NCBI GenBank assembly: GCA_900544475.1
Contig: UQVU01000061.1
Coordinates: 1 to 10,156 of the forward strand
Reading direction: 5' to 3'
Origin: an uncultured Butyricicoccus sp.
Lineage (GTDB): Bacteria > Bacillota > Clostridia > Oscillospirales > Butyricicoccaceae
Length of the DNA: 10,156 bases
Positions 1 through 6,476 of this stretch are shown one piece after another. The notes beneath the pieces were generated by a model. That model worked only from the letters and a program-made list of their open reading frames with translations, had not been told where the DNA came from and did no database searches. Numbering within the stretch: position 1 is the first letter of the stretch; each line of letters begins with the position of its first letter. Made by a program: the position numbers and the translations under genes.

Positions 1-1
1 G

Positions 2-40
2 CTGGGCGAGGGCTTCGGCGAGTATCAGAAGGAATTATAA
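2..40 (+). CDS. C-terminal end of an upstream gene (partial)
   Basis: One frame stays open from the window edge to a TAA at 38-40 and encodes the twelve residues LGEGFGEYQKEL. The stop is followed at once by GGAGG (41-45), the ribosome binding site of the next gene, so the two probably form one operon. Too little protein is visible to name a product. The reading rests only on the open frame and the tight spacing. Confidence 0.45.
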   Translation: MGEGFGEYQKEL

Positions 41-53
41 GGAGGCAGTTTCC

Positions 54-653
54 ATGACGGATTTTACAACGGTCAAAAAAAATCTGGAATCCAAGCGGTT
101 CCGCGTCAGTACGTTTGCCACGGCGGAGGAGGCCGCGGACTATCTGGATCGCTCCATTGACGGCGTATCTGTGGGCATCGGCGGCTCCGTCACGGCGGAG
201 CAGATGGGCCTTTACGAAAAATTGTCCGGACATAACCGGGTGTTCTGGCACTGGCGTCCGGAGTCAGCGGCGGACCCCCGCAGAGAGGCCATGACGGCGG
301 ATATGTACATCACCTCTGTCAACGGCATGGCGGAGACCGGCGAACTGATCAACATCGACGGCAACGGCAACCGGGTAGCGTCGTCCCTGTATGGCCACAA
401 GAAGGTCTGGTTCGTGGTGGGCCGGAACAAGCTGGCTCCCACGTATGAGGAGGCCCTCTGGCGGGCGCGGAATATTGCCGCGCCGAAGAATGCCCAACGG
501 CTGGGCCGGAAAACGCCCTGCGCCGTTCATGGAGATCGCTGCTATGACTGCAAGAGCCCGGAGCGGATCTGCCGGGGCCTGGTGGTCCTGTGGGAGGCCG
601 TAGCCAACATGGAGATGGAAGTGGTCCTCATCGATCAGGATCTGGGCTATTAA
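54..653 (+). CDS. Stand-alone LUD-domain (lactate utilization-type) protein
   Basis: This 199-residue protein resembles the LUD (LutB/LutC-like, formerly DUF162) proteins that Clostridia annotate as lactate utilization protein. Visible features are a GIGGSVT glycine-rich stretch near residues 41-47, a YITSVNGMAETGE segment near 86-98, a GNRVASSLYGHKKV core near 105-118, and an ARNIAAPKNAQRLGRKTPC block. Near the C-terminus four cysteines (C156, C163, C166, C173) form a CX6CX2CX6C arrangement that could bind metal; that role is inferred. It lacks the ferredoxin-like domains of full LutB, and no LutA or LutB lies alongside, so a role in lactate oxidation is not established. The start is fixed by GGAGG at 41-45, eight bases before ATG. 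Arginine is mainly CGG (10 of 16), unlike genes on the right of the window. Confidence 0.85.
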   Translation: MTDFTTVKKNLESKRFRVSTFATAEEAADYLDRSIDGVSVGIGGSVTAEQMGLYEKLSGHNRVFWHWRPESAADPRREAMTADMYITSVNGMAETGELINIDGNGNRVASSLYGHKKVWFVVGRNKLAPTYEEALWRARNIAAPKNAQRLGRKTPCAVHGDRCYDCKSPERICRGLVVLWEAVANMEMEVVLIDQDLGY

Positions 654-678
654 ACGATTTAAAAAAGGAGGGGCGCGA

Positions 679-1404
679 ATGAAGGTATATCGACTGGCGG
701 CGGCGGGACTGGCGCTGGGCCTGCTGACAGGCTGCGCCTCTCTTCTGGAGCGCTCCTATACCACATCAGAGCCTCACAGCAGCAAGTTCTGGGAAAGTGA
801 GGCCGCCGCTACCCTGCGGGCGGAAAACCGGCAGGATATGGTCAACGATCTGCTGATCCTCATCGGTCAGCACACGGAAACCGCGTCGCTGCGGCTGTAT
901 AATTTTCCGGATGAACAGACGGCGTTGGAGGAACTGGAAAAGGCAGCGCAGGAGGTCCAACAGGAGACCCCGTTGGGGGCCTATGCCGTGGAGTACATCA
1001 CCTATATCAGCCAGCCCCAGCGGAGCTGCTTTGAGGCGGACCTTCAGATCGGATATCGGCGCACGGCGGAGCAGATGCAGACCATCGTCAGCGCCTCCAG
1101 CGTCAGTGCGCTTGGTGATCTGCTGGAGGCGGCGCTGGACGGTGGCCGGACGGAACTGGTGGTCCGCATGGGCTATTGGCAGGCCGACAGCCGGGAGAAG
1201 GTGGCGCAGGAGGTTCAGCAGGTGCGGCAGGAGCGGGGGATCCGGGAGGAAGCGGTTTGGATCGTCCGTTACTATCCGGAAACCGACCCGGTGGGGATCA
1301 TTGAATTCCTGCTCAAGCCCACGGAGGAAGAAATTCAGGTGTATCAAGCAGAGCAGGTGTCTGCGGCGCAGTCGGAGGCATCTTCAACAGAACAGGCGCC
1401 GTGA
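679..1404 (+). CDS. Unrecognised secreted lipoprotein
   Basis: The product has 241 residues. A type II signal peptide is clear: basic MKVYR, a hydrophobic stretch of Ala/Leu/Gly, then the lipobox LTGC with the lipidated Cys at residue 19. The mature part is mostly soluble, rich in Glu and Gln, with probable amphipathic helices around residues 85-100 and 170-190 and a low-complexity Ser/Ala/Glu/Gln tail. I do not recognise a domain. It lies 25 bases after the LUD gene and has AAAGGAGG just upstream, so it is probably co-transcribed with it. No terminator is obvious after it. Arginine is again mostly CGG (10 of 15). It should sit on the outer face of the membrane; its function is unknown. Confidence 0.8.
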   Translation: MKVYRLAAAGLALGLLTGCASLLERSYTTSEPHSSKFWESEAAATLRAENRQDMVNDLLILIGQHTETASLRLYNFPDEQTALEELEKAAQEVQQETPLGAYAVEYITYISQPQRSCFEADLQIGYRRTAEQMQTIVSASSVSALGDLLEAALDGGRTELVVRMGYWQADSREKVAQEVQQVRQERGIREEAVWIVRYYPETDPVGIIEFLLKPTEEEIQVYQAEQVSAAQSEASSTEQAP

Positions 1405-1456
1405 TAGGCTCTTTGAAAGACATCGAAAAAACTATTGAAAAAAATGTAAAAAATGC

Positions 1457-1485
1457 TTGACAGAACGGGGAGGTCTTGCTATAAT
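1457..1485 (+). promoter_or_regulatory. Consensus sigma-A promoter of the tRNA operon
   Basis: TTGACA at 1457-1462 and TATAAT at 1480-1485 are both perfect consensus hexamers with a 17-base spacer. Transcription should begin near 1491-1493, a few bases before the tRNA-Gly 5' end. This strength is typical of stable RNA genes. Confidence 0.9.
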
Positions 1486-1497
1486 ACTTCTTGTTCC

Positions 1498-1573
1498 GCG
1501 GGCTTAGCTCATCTGGTAGAGCGCCACCTTGCCAAGGTGGAGGTAGCGAGTTCGAGCCTCGTCAGCCGCTCCA
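1498..1573 (+). tRNA. tRNA-Gly (anticodon GCC) with a mispaired acceptor stem
   Basis: A 76-base cloverleaf can be drawn with an encoded CCA (1571-1573). The D stem is 1507-1510/1519-1522. The anticodon stem CCACC/GGTGG (1524-1528/1536-1540) carries loop TTGCCAA with anticodon GCC at 1531-1533. The T arm is 1546-1562 with loop TTCGAGC. The acceptor stem is abnormal: 5' GCGGGCT faces 3' CAGCCGC, so the four outer pairs form, but G5 faces G68, C6 faces A67 and T7 faces C66. A bulged-G register could restore two pairs. Everything else looks like a normal bacterial glycine tRNA. The defect suggests that the two halves derive from different tRNA-Gly genes. Confidence 0.85.
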
Positions 1574-1576
1574 TAT

Positions 1577-1650
1577 GGTACCATAGCCAAGCGGTAAGGC
1601 GTGGGACTGCAACTCCCTGATCCCCAGTTCGATTCTGGGTGGTACCTCCA
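1577..1650 (+). tRNA. tRNA-Cys (anticodon GCA)
   Basis: A full 74-base cloverleaf with encoded CCA (1648-1650). The acceptor stem GGTACCA (1577-1583) pairs perfectly with TGGTACC (1640-1646). The anticodon stem GGGA/TCCC region carries loop CTGCAAC with anticodon GCA, and the T arm CCCAG/CTGGG has loop TTCGATT. U73 is the usual discriminator for cysteine tRNA. It lies three bases after tRNA-Gly and shares its promoter and terminator. Confidence 0.95.
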
Positions 1651-1651
1651 T

Positions 1652-1684
1652 AAAAGACTGATGCTTCGGTGTCAGTCTTTTTTT
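1652..1684 (+). terminator. Intrinsic terminator of the tRNA operon
   Basis: AGACTGATGC (1655-1664) and GTGTCAGTCT (1669-1678) pair around a TTCG tetraloop, with two G-T pairs near the loop, and a T-run of seven follows to 1684. This is a textbook rho-independent terminator. Confidence 0.92.
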
Positions 1685-1715
1685 GCCGTTCTCTAGAGAA
1701 AATGCAAGGAAAATG

Positions 1716-1743
1716 TTGACAAAAAGCGGGGGAGTAATATACT
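1716..1743 (+). promoter_or_regulatory. Promoter of the SLH protein gene
   Basis: TTGACA at 1716-1721 and TATACT at 1738-1743 are separated by 16 bases. Transcription should start near 1750, giving a leader of about 45 bases. The -35 is perfect and the -10 has one mismatch, so strong expression is expected. Confidence 0.75.
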
Positions 1744-1755
1744 ATGTTATATACA

Positions 1756-1773
1756 GGATACGCAAACGTATCC
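1756..1773 (+). promoter_or_regulatory. Hairpin in the 5' leader of the SLH mRNA
   Basis: GGATACG (1756-1762) and CGTATCC (1767-1773) form a perfect 7-bp stem with a CAAA loop, a few bases from the predicted transcript 5' end and eight bases before the AAGGAGG ribosome binding site. It could protect the mRNA 5' end from decay. As DNA it is also a symmetric site that a regulator could bind. Both roles are inference. Confidence 0.5.
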
Positions 1774-1795
1774 GTAATAAAAGGAGGATATCCCA

Positions 1796-2389
1796 ATGAA
1801 AAAATTAAAGAGGATTGCAGCGCTGACCCTTGCAGCGGCGTGCGCGGCGACCGTATTCGCCGGGGCGGCATTCACCGACCAGAGCAGCATCAAGGTGGAC
1901 AGCAAGGTAATCGACACCCTGACCGAGAAGAACGTCATCAAGGGTTACGAGGACGGCTCGTTCCAGCCGGATAAGACGGTCTCCCGCGCGGAAATGGCGA
2001 AGATGATCTACGTTCTGCGCACGAATGGCGGCACAGACGCTGCGACATATGCAGTAAAAATGTCTACTGATTTTAACGACGTAAATAACCACTGGTCAAG
2101 CGGCTACATTAAATACTGTTACGCCTATGGCATCGTCGCCGGCAAATCGAGTACGGTTTTCGCGCCGGATGCCCCCGTAACTACGGTTGAAGCGGCGAAA
2201 ATGCTGCTGGTATACTCGGGCGTTGATGCAGCGCAGAGTGGTCTGACCGGTGCACAGTGGAAGGCCAATACGATGAAACTTGCAGATCAGGATGGTCTGC
2301 TGAAGGGCGTAGAGGCAGATATTGACGCTCCGCTGCCGCGTCAGTATGCCGCGCAGATGATTTACAACGAACTGGCGTACAGCTTATAA
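1796..2389 (+). CDS. Small secreted protein made of SLH domains
   Basis: The 197-residue product begins with a Sec signal peptide (MKKLKR, then an Ala-rich hydrophobic core to about residue 25; likely cleavage near AGA-AF). The rest is built from S-layer homology repeats. The first (about 28-75) contains KGYEDGSFQPDKTVSRAEMA. The second (about 92-142) has FNDV..HW..YI and the hallmark APDAPVTTVEAAKML. A weaker third runs to the C-terminus with LPRQYAAQMIYNEL. SLH domains bind secondary cell wall polymers and anchor proteins to Gram-positive walls. No enzymatic domain is attached, so it may be a minor S-layer component or a wall-coating protein. The start has AAGGAGG at 1781-1787. It has its own promoter and terminator. 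Confidence 0.88.
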   Translation: MKKLKRIAALTLAAACAATVFAGAAFTDQSSIKVDSKVIDTLTEKNVIKGYEDGSFQPDKTVSRAEMAKMIYVLRTNGGTDAATYAVKMSTDFNDVNNHWSSGYIKYCYAYGIVAGKSSTVFAPDAPVTTVEAAKMLLVYSGVDAAQSGLTGAQWKANTMKLADQDGLLKGVEADIDAPLPRQYAAQMIYNELAYSL

Positions 2390-2406
2390 GAAAATACAGC
2401 ACTCTG

Positions 2407-2435
2407 AAAAATCCCCTCTTTTAAGGGGATTTTTT
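2407..2435 (+). terminator. Intrinsic terminator of the SLH gene
   Basis: AAAAATCCCC (2407-2416) pairs with GGGGATTTTT (2425-2434) around an eight-base loop and ends in a run of Ts. It lies 18 bases after the SLH stop codon and isolates that gene from the two-component operon. Confidence 0.9.
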
Positions 2436-2486
2436 CAATCTTAATAAAATCGAAAGAAATTCCCTGCGGAAAACAACAGAAACTTA

Positions 2487-2495
2487 TGGTAAGAT
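2487..2495 (+). promoter_or_regulatory. Possible extended -10 promoter of the two-component operon
   Basis: TGGTAAGAT (2487-2495) fits an extended -10 element (TGn followed by TAAGAT). No convincing -35 is present 17 bases upstream. It is placed correctly, between the SLH terminator and the response regulator start. Confidence 0.4.
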
Positions 2496-2521
2496 AGAAG
2501 CATGGAAAGGGGGAGAGAGAA

Positions 2522-3217
2522 ATGGAAAAGCTGAAGGTTCTGGTCGTGGACGACGACCGCGAAATCGTGGACAGCATCGCGATTTTCCTGAAAGCGGATG
2601 GCTACGAGGTCGAAAAGGCGTACAACGGACTGGAAGCGCTCGACATCGTGATGTCGCAGACCGTGCATCTCATCGTGCTCGACATCATGATGCCCGAGCT
2701 GGACGGCATCAAAACGCTGCTCCGGCTGCGCGAGAGCCGCAACATCCCGGTCATCCTGCTCTCGGCAAAATCCGAGGACGCGGACAAGATACTCGGCCTG
2801 ACAGCAGGCGCGGACGACTACGTGACCAAGCCGTTCAATCCTTCCGAGCTGGTCGCGCGTGTAAAAAGTCAGCTGCGCCGCTATACACAGCTCGGCGCGA
2901 TGGAAAAGACTGCGTCCCAGATTGTGATACGAGGTCTGGTGCTCGATACCGAGAGCAAAAGCGTCACCGTGGACGGGGAAGCCGTGCGCCTGACGCCGCT
3001 CGAATATAAAATCCTTGAGCTGCTGTGCCGCCACCCGGGCAAGGTTTTCTCGACCGAGGAGATCTACCGGCAGGTCTGGAACGACGACATCGTAAGCGAT
3101 AACGCGATAGCGGTCCATGTGCGGCATATCCGGGAGAAAATCGAGATAAACCCGAAGGAGCCGCGGTATCTGAAGGTAGTATGGGGCGTCGGATATAAGA
3201 TAGAGAGGAGCGAGTGA
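2522..3217 (+). CDS. OmpR/VanR-type response regulator
   Basis: This 231-residue two-domain regulator should be phosphorylated by the kinase encoded next to it and act as a DNA-binding transcription factor. The receiver domain (about 1-120) has the acidic pocket D10/D11, phospho-acceptor D54 in VLDIMMP, switch residue S81, and K103 in TKPF. The C-terminal winged helix (about 130-229) shows LTPLEYKILELL, the recognition-helix region around NAIAVHVRHIREKI, and the terminal VWGVGYKIE wing. Length and order are those of OmpR/PhoB regulators, closest in style to VanR. The ribosome binding site is AAAGGGGGAG (2506-2515). The gene overlaps or abuts the kinase gene, so the two are translationally coupled. 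Its targets cannot be read from the sequence; the adjacent SLH gene is only a candidate. Confidence 0.95.
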   Translation: MEKLKVLVVDDDREIVDSIAIFLKADGYEVEKAYNGLEALDIVMSQTVHLIVLDIMMPELDGIKTLLRLRESRNIPVILLSAKSEDADKILGLTAGADDYVTKPFNPSELVARVKSQLRRYTQLGAMEKTASQIVIRGLVLDTESKSVTVDGEAVRLTPLEYKILELLCRHPGKVFSTEEIYRQVWNDDIVSDNAIAVHVRHIREKIEINPKEPRYLKVVWGVGYKIERSE

Positions 3218-3219
3218 GC

Positions 3220-5220
3220 ATGAATATCAAGGGAATCTTACGCAGTACGGCGGCAAAAATCATCGCTTTCGCGGGCATTGTGGGGTGCTTCGCGGCGGCG
3301 GTGCTCATTGGAGAGAACGCGATTGCCGGATGCGGCCGGGACGGCATGATTTATCAGTTTGAAACGGATTTCTCCCAGTCGAGCTACATGGCCGGGCAGG
3401 TGAACAACACGGCGGTAACGCTGGAGGCGGCTCTGGAGGGAGGCATATCCAGACAGGAGTTCGAGCAGCAGACCCGGGATTTTCCGGGCAGCTACTACGG
3501 CGTCATGAACGGAAAGGTGATTTCGAACGCCGAACTCAGCGACAGCGCAACACAGAACGCGGCGTTTTACCTGATTGCCCGGCCGGACGACGCGACGCAG
3601 AGCAATATTTCGTGGTACTATACGCCATTTGGCGATGAGCCGATTGACGACAGCTTTGACGATGAGCCGATTGACGACAGCTTTGACAATGAGCCGACTG
3701 ATGAATACAACGTCCGGTCTAATTATCCGCTCGGCACGGTCATCAGGGTGTGCGTCACCTCCGAGCAGGCGGCGCAGTATCAGGAAATATGGAGCGCGCA
3801 GAAGAATACGTTCGCGCATACGATTTATATCGTTCTCACGCTGACGGCGGCGGCGCTTGCGCTGTTTGTGTATCTTCTGTTCGTCACCGGACGCCGCCCG
3901 GAGGACGAGGAGATGCACCTCGTAACGCTCGACCGTCTGCCGGTCGAGGGGAACGTCCTGCTGTTCTGGAGCGTTCTGGGACTTGCGGGCGGCCTGAATA
4001 TCGCGCTCGCGGCGGAAATCGCGAACGGTTCGAGCGACATGCTGTTCCTGCTGATGCCGTCTGTCGCGTTCCTGACGGCGGCGTTCGCGTTCGCGCTGGA
4101 GCTTACGCTGTCGCTCGTGCGGCTCATCAAGAACCACAGCTTTGCGCGGCAGTGCTGGTGCGTCCGTTTTGTCCGCTGGTGCCGGCGCGGTGTGCGGGAG
4201 AGTACGCGAAAGCTGATGCACCTGCTGACACGCGACTATAAGACGCGCAACGTCCTGCTCCTCTTTTTCGGCTATACGGTCGTTCTGGAGTTTTTGGCTG
4301 TGGCATTCGGCGCGGCAGGCGTAGTATTTCTCGGCACCGGATGGTTCCTCGCGGCGGGTTATTTCCTCGCGCGGCGCATTCACGGCTTTGAGCGCATCGT
4401 GGAGGCGCTGCATCGGATGCGCGGCGGCGATATGGCATCCCGGCTGACCGATATGCCGGAGGGCGTTTTCGCCGCGATGGCGGAGGACATAAACTCGCTC
4501 GGTGACGGGATGCAGGCGGCGGTTCAGAACGAGATCCGCGCCGAGCGCATGAAGACCGAGCTTATCACGAACGTCAGTCACGACCTCAAAACGCCGCTCA
4601 CGAGCATTCTCAGCTACTCCGACCTGCTCTGCCAGACGGAACTGACGCCCGAGGAGGCGAACGACTACGCGAAAATCATCCACCAGAAAGGCCTGCGGCT
4701 CAAGAATCTGACGAGCGACCTGTTCGACATCTCCAAGGTGCGCTCGGGCGTGGAGCAGATGAACTGCGAGCGGCTGGACGCGGCCACGCTCGTGCGGCAG
4801 GCGCTCGCGGAGCAGGAGAAGGCCATTCAGACGAGCGGCCTTGCGCTCAAGGTGACGCTGCCCGAAAAGGAGCTTCCCATCCGGGCGGACGGCCGCAAGA
4901 TGAGCCGCGTTCTCGAAAACCTCATCGGCAACTGCGTCAAGTATTCGCTGCACGGCACGCGCGTCTTTATCTCGCTTGCGGAGCGCGATGGGCAGGCTGT
5001 GCTTGAGGTCAAGAACACCGCGAACTACGAAATGGACTTCGCCCCCGATGAAATCACCGAGCGCTTTGTGCGCGGCGACGCGGCGCGTTCGACCGAAGGC
5101 AGCGGTCTGGGTCTCGCCATCGCGAAAAGCTACACCGAGGCTTGCGGCGGCGCGTTCGAGGTAACGGTGGACGGCGACCTGTTCAAGGTGCGCATCGTGT
5201 GCCCGGTCTGCACCGAGTAA
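3220..5220 (+). CDS. Membrane sensor histidine kinase, partner of the preceding regulator
   Basis: The protein has 666 residues from ATG 3220. A GTG at 3214 overlapping the regulator's stop would add two residues, but GAGGAG (3205-3210) is only three bases from it and nine from the ATG. TM1 (about 10-31) leads to an extracellular sensor region (32-198) with an acidic tandem repeat DEPIDDSFD (139-147, 148-156). Five more hydrophobic segments follow (about 199-221, 243-265, 273-300, 343-365, 367-385), then a HAMP-like linker. HisKA carries the phospho-accepting His454 in NVSHDLKTPL. The ATPase domain has an N-box around N567/N571 and the G-box GSGLGLAIAK (from G627). A classical DxGxG box is absent; VKNTANY takes its place, as I recall from a common clostridial VanS-like family. 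The extra membrane segments are unusual for VanS-type kinases. The ligand is unknown. Confidence 0.92.
   Translation: MNIKGILRSTAAKIIAFAGIVGCFAAAVLIGENAIAGCGRDGMIYQFETDFSQSSYMAGQVNNTAVTLEAALEGGISRQEFEQQTRDFPGSYYGVMNGKVISNAELSDSATQNAAFYLIARPDDATQSNISWYYTPFGDEPIDDSFDDEPIDDSFDNEPTDEYNVRSNYPLGTVIRVCVTSEQAAQYQEIWSAQKNTFAHTIYIVLTLTAAALALFVYLLFVTGRRPEDEEMHLVTLDRLPVEGNVLLFWSVLGLAGGLNIALAAEIANGSSDMLFLLMPSVAFLTAAFAFALELTLSLVRLIKNHSFARQCWCVRFVRWCRRGVRESTRKLMHLLTRDYKTRNVLLLFFGYTVVLEFLAVAFGAAGVVFLGTGWFLAAGYFLARRIHGFERIVEALHRMRGGDMASRLTDMPEGVFAAMAEDINSLGDGMQAAVQNEIRAERMKTELITNVSHDLKTPLTSILSYSDLLCQTELTPEEANDYAKIIHQKGLRLKNLTSDLFDISKVRSGVEQMNCERLDAATLVRQALAEQEKAIQTSGLALKVTLPEKELPIRADGRKMSRVLENLIGNCVKYSLHGTRVFISLAERDGQAVLEVKNTANYEMDFAPDEITERFVRGDAARSTEGSGLGLAIAKSYTEACGGAFEVTVDGDLFKVRIVCPVCTE
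3634..3705 (+). repeat. In-frame 27-bp tandem repeat in the sensor domain
   Basis: Two exact adjacent 27-base units (3634-3660 and 3661-3687) encode DEPIDDSFD twice. A third, partial and diverged unit (3688-3705) encodes NEPTDE. The unit length is a multiple of three, so gain or loss of copies keeps the frame and would only lengthen or shorten an acidic stretch in the extracellular loop. Confidence 0.95.
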
Positions 5221-5230
5221 AACTGCATAG

Positions 5231-5273
5231 AAAAACGGAGGGCACAGGAAAAATGTGCTCTCCGTTTGTTTTT
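5231..5273. terminator. Bidirectional terminator between the kinase gene and selD
   Basis: AAACGGAGGGCACA (5233-5246) pairs over 14 positions, one of them G-T, with TGTGCTCTCCGTTT (5254-5267) around a GGAAAAA loop. On the plus strand TGTTTTT follows. On the minus strand the stem ends in TTTTT (complement of 5235-5231). It can therefore stop both the kinase transcript and the convergent selD transcript. Confidence 0.85.
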
Positions 5274-5303
5274 GCTTTTGCAAAAGCATTTTTCATATCC
5301 GTA

Positions 5304-5326
5304 GGGCGGGCTGCCCTCAGCCCGCC
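5304..5326. repeat. GC-rich REP-like palindrome
   Basis: GGCGGGCT (5305-5312) and AGCCCGCC (5319-5326) form a perfect 8-bp stem with a GCCCTC loop in the gap between convergent genes. No T-run follows on either strand, so it is not a terminator by itself. The form GTAGGGCGGGC...GCCCGCC resembles short intergenic palindromes I recall being dispersed in gut Firmicutes genomes. Whether it repeats elsewhere cannot be seen here. Confidence 0.5.
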
Positions 5327-5341
5327 GCGTCTGTCGGCAGA

Positions 5342-6379
5342 TTATTCGAGATAGATCGCGCTGTCCATCTGCTCGGTGACATATCCGACCATGTGCGCGG
5401 CAGGGACGCTTTCCTGCATCTCCGCAAGGCAGGCGGCGGCGTCCTTCTCCGGCAGGGCGATCAGCAGACCGCCGCTCGTCTGGGGGTCGTACAGAATATC
5501 CTGCATCGGGCGGGGAATGTCGCGCGTGAGCTTGACGCCGGCCTCAGCGTAATCGCGGTTGCGGTACGCGCCCGAGGGGATAAGACCCATGTCCGCGAAG
5601 TCCCACGCCTCGCGGTGGAAGGGCACCTCGTCCGTGCGGATATGCACGGTGACATGGCTGCCCTGCGCCATTTCGAACGAGTGCCCGAGCAGCGCGAAGC
5701 CGGTCACATCCGTGCAGCTGTGCACCGGATATTTCACCATGACGTCGCGTGCGGCCTTGTTGAGCGTCGCCATCTGGCGGTAAATGCGCTCCATGAGCGC
5801 CGCGTCCGCGAGTCCGCCCCGCGCGGCGGTCGTGATGATGCCGACGCCGAGCGGCTTTGTCAGGATGAGGACGTCGCCCGGCTGTGCGCCGCTGTTCGTG
5901 AGCACCTTTTTCGGATGCACGAAACCCGAAACCGCAAGGCCGTAAATCGGCTCCGCGCCCTCGATGGTGTGGCCGCCGGTGATGATCGCGCCGGCCTCGT
6001 AGGCCTTGTCGTAGCCGCCGCGCAGAATTTCCTGCACGGTATGCTTCTCCATGTGCGGCGCAAGGCACATGATGTTGAGCGCGAGCTTGGGCTCGCCGCC
6101 CATGGCGTAAACGTCGCTCAGCGCGTTCGCCGCCGCGATCTGACCGTAAAGAAAGGGGTCGTCCACGATGGGCGGGAAAAAGTCGGTCGTCTGCACGAGC
6201 GCGGTGTTCTCGTCGAGGACATAGACGCTTGCGTCGTCGCTCTTGTCGTAGCCGACGATCAGACGGGGGTCGGTGTGCGTTTTGAAGCCGTCGAGCAGTC
6301 GCGCGAGCGTACCCGCGCCGACCTTCGCGCCGCAGCCGGCGCACGAGGCGAGCTTTGTCAGCTTTACTTCGGTTTCCAT
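5342..6379 (-). CDS. selD: Selenide, water dikinase (selenophosphate synthetase)
   Basis: SelD makes selenophosphate from selenide and ATP, the selenium donor for selenocysteine and selenouridine. The 345-residue protein has the family length. Its N-terminal active-site motif reads LTKLASCAGCGAKVG: C16 aligns with the catalytic Cys/Sec position and K19 with the essential lysine of E. coli SelD, so this is a cysteine form rather than a selenoprotein. Later landmarks are the VYVLDENTALVQTTDFFPPIVDDP metal/ATP region, NALSDVYAMGG, GGHTIEGAEPIYGLAVSG and DPQTSGGLLIALP. I chose ATG at 6379 because AAGGAGG lies just upstream and the reading matches the family N-terminus; a longer frame to 6469 would run into the promoter. 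No other selenium gene is present in the window. It is transcribed convergently to the kinase gene and divergently from yajC. Confidence 0.95.
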   Translation of the reverse strand: METEVKLTKLASCAGCGAKVGAGTLARLLDGFKTHTDPRLIVGYDKSDDASVYVLDENTALVQTTDFFPPIVDDPFLYGQIAAANALSDVYAMGGEPKLALNIMCLAPHMEKHTVQEILRGGYDKAYEAGAIITGGHTIEGAEPIYGLAVSGFVHPKKVLTNSGAQPGDVLILTKPLGVGIITTAARGGLADAALMERIYRQMATLNKAARDVMVKYPVHSCTDVTGFALLGHSFEMAQGSHVTVHIRTDEVPFHREAWDFADMGLIPSGAYRNRDYAEAGVKLTRDIPRPMQDILYDPQTSGGLLIALPEKDAAACLAEMQESVPAAHMVGYVTEQMDSAIYLE

Positions 6380-6440
6380 GGCGTTCCTCCTTGGGGCGGC
6401 GCGGCGGAAAAAAACGGCCGCAGACCGCAGATGTGCCTTT

Positions 6441-6469
6441 ATTATAGCACAAGTTTCCGGCCGGGGCAA
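6441..6469 (-). promoter_or_regulatory. selD promoter (minus strand)
   Basis: Read on the minus strand, TTGCCC (6469-6464) and TATAAT (6446-6441) are separated by 17 bases. The -10 is perfect and the -35 matches at four of six positions. The leader to the selD start would be about 55 bases. Confidence 0.7.
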
Positions 6470-6476
6470 AAAAGAC

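Noticed and set aside
1509..1871. 120-codon minus-strand frame over the two tRNAs
   Set aside because: It covers two tRNA genes, their terminator and the SLH promoter. No coding signal remains.
3238..5289. 683-codon open frame on the minus strand opposite the histidine kinase gene
   Set aside because: It is the antisense shadow of a GC-rich gene. Its translation is Arg/His/Glu-rich with no domain, and the plus-strand kinase has clear catalytic motifs.
5342..6379. Possibility that SelD is a selenoprotein with in-frame UGA
   Set aside because: The catalytic position is a TGC cysteine codon (C16), and the frame has no internal TGA.
6380..6469. Upstream extension of selD to an earlier start at 6469
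   Set aside because: The added 30 residues are Arg/Ala-rich and unlike SelD, overlap the predicted promoter, and bypass the good AAGGAGG site.
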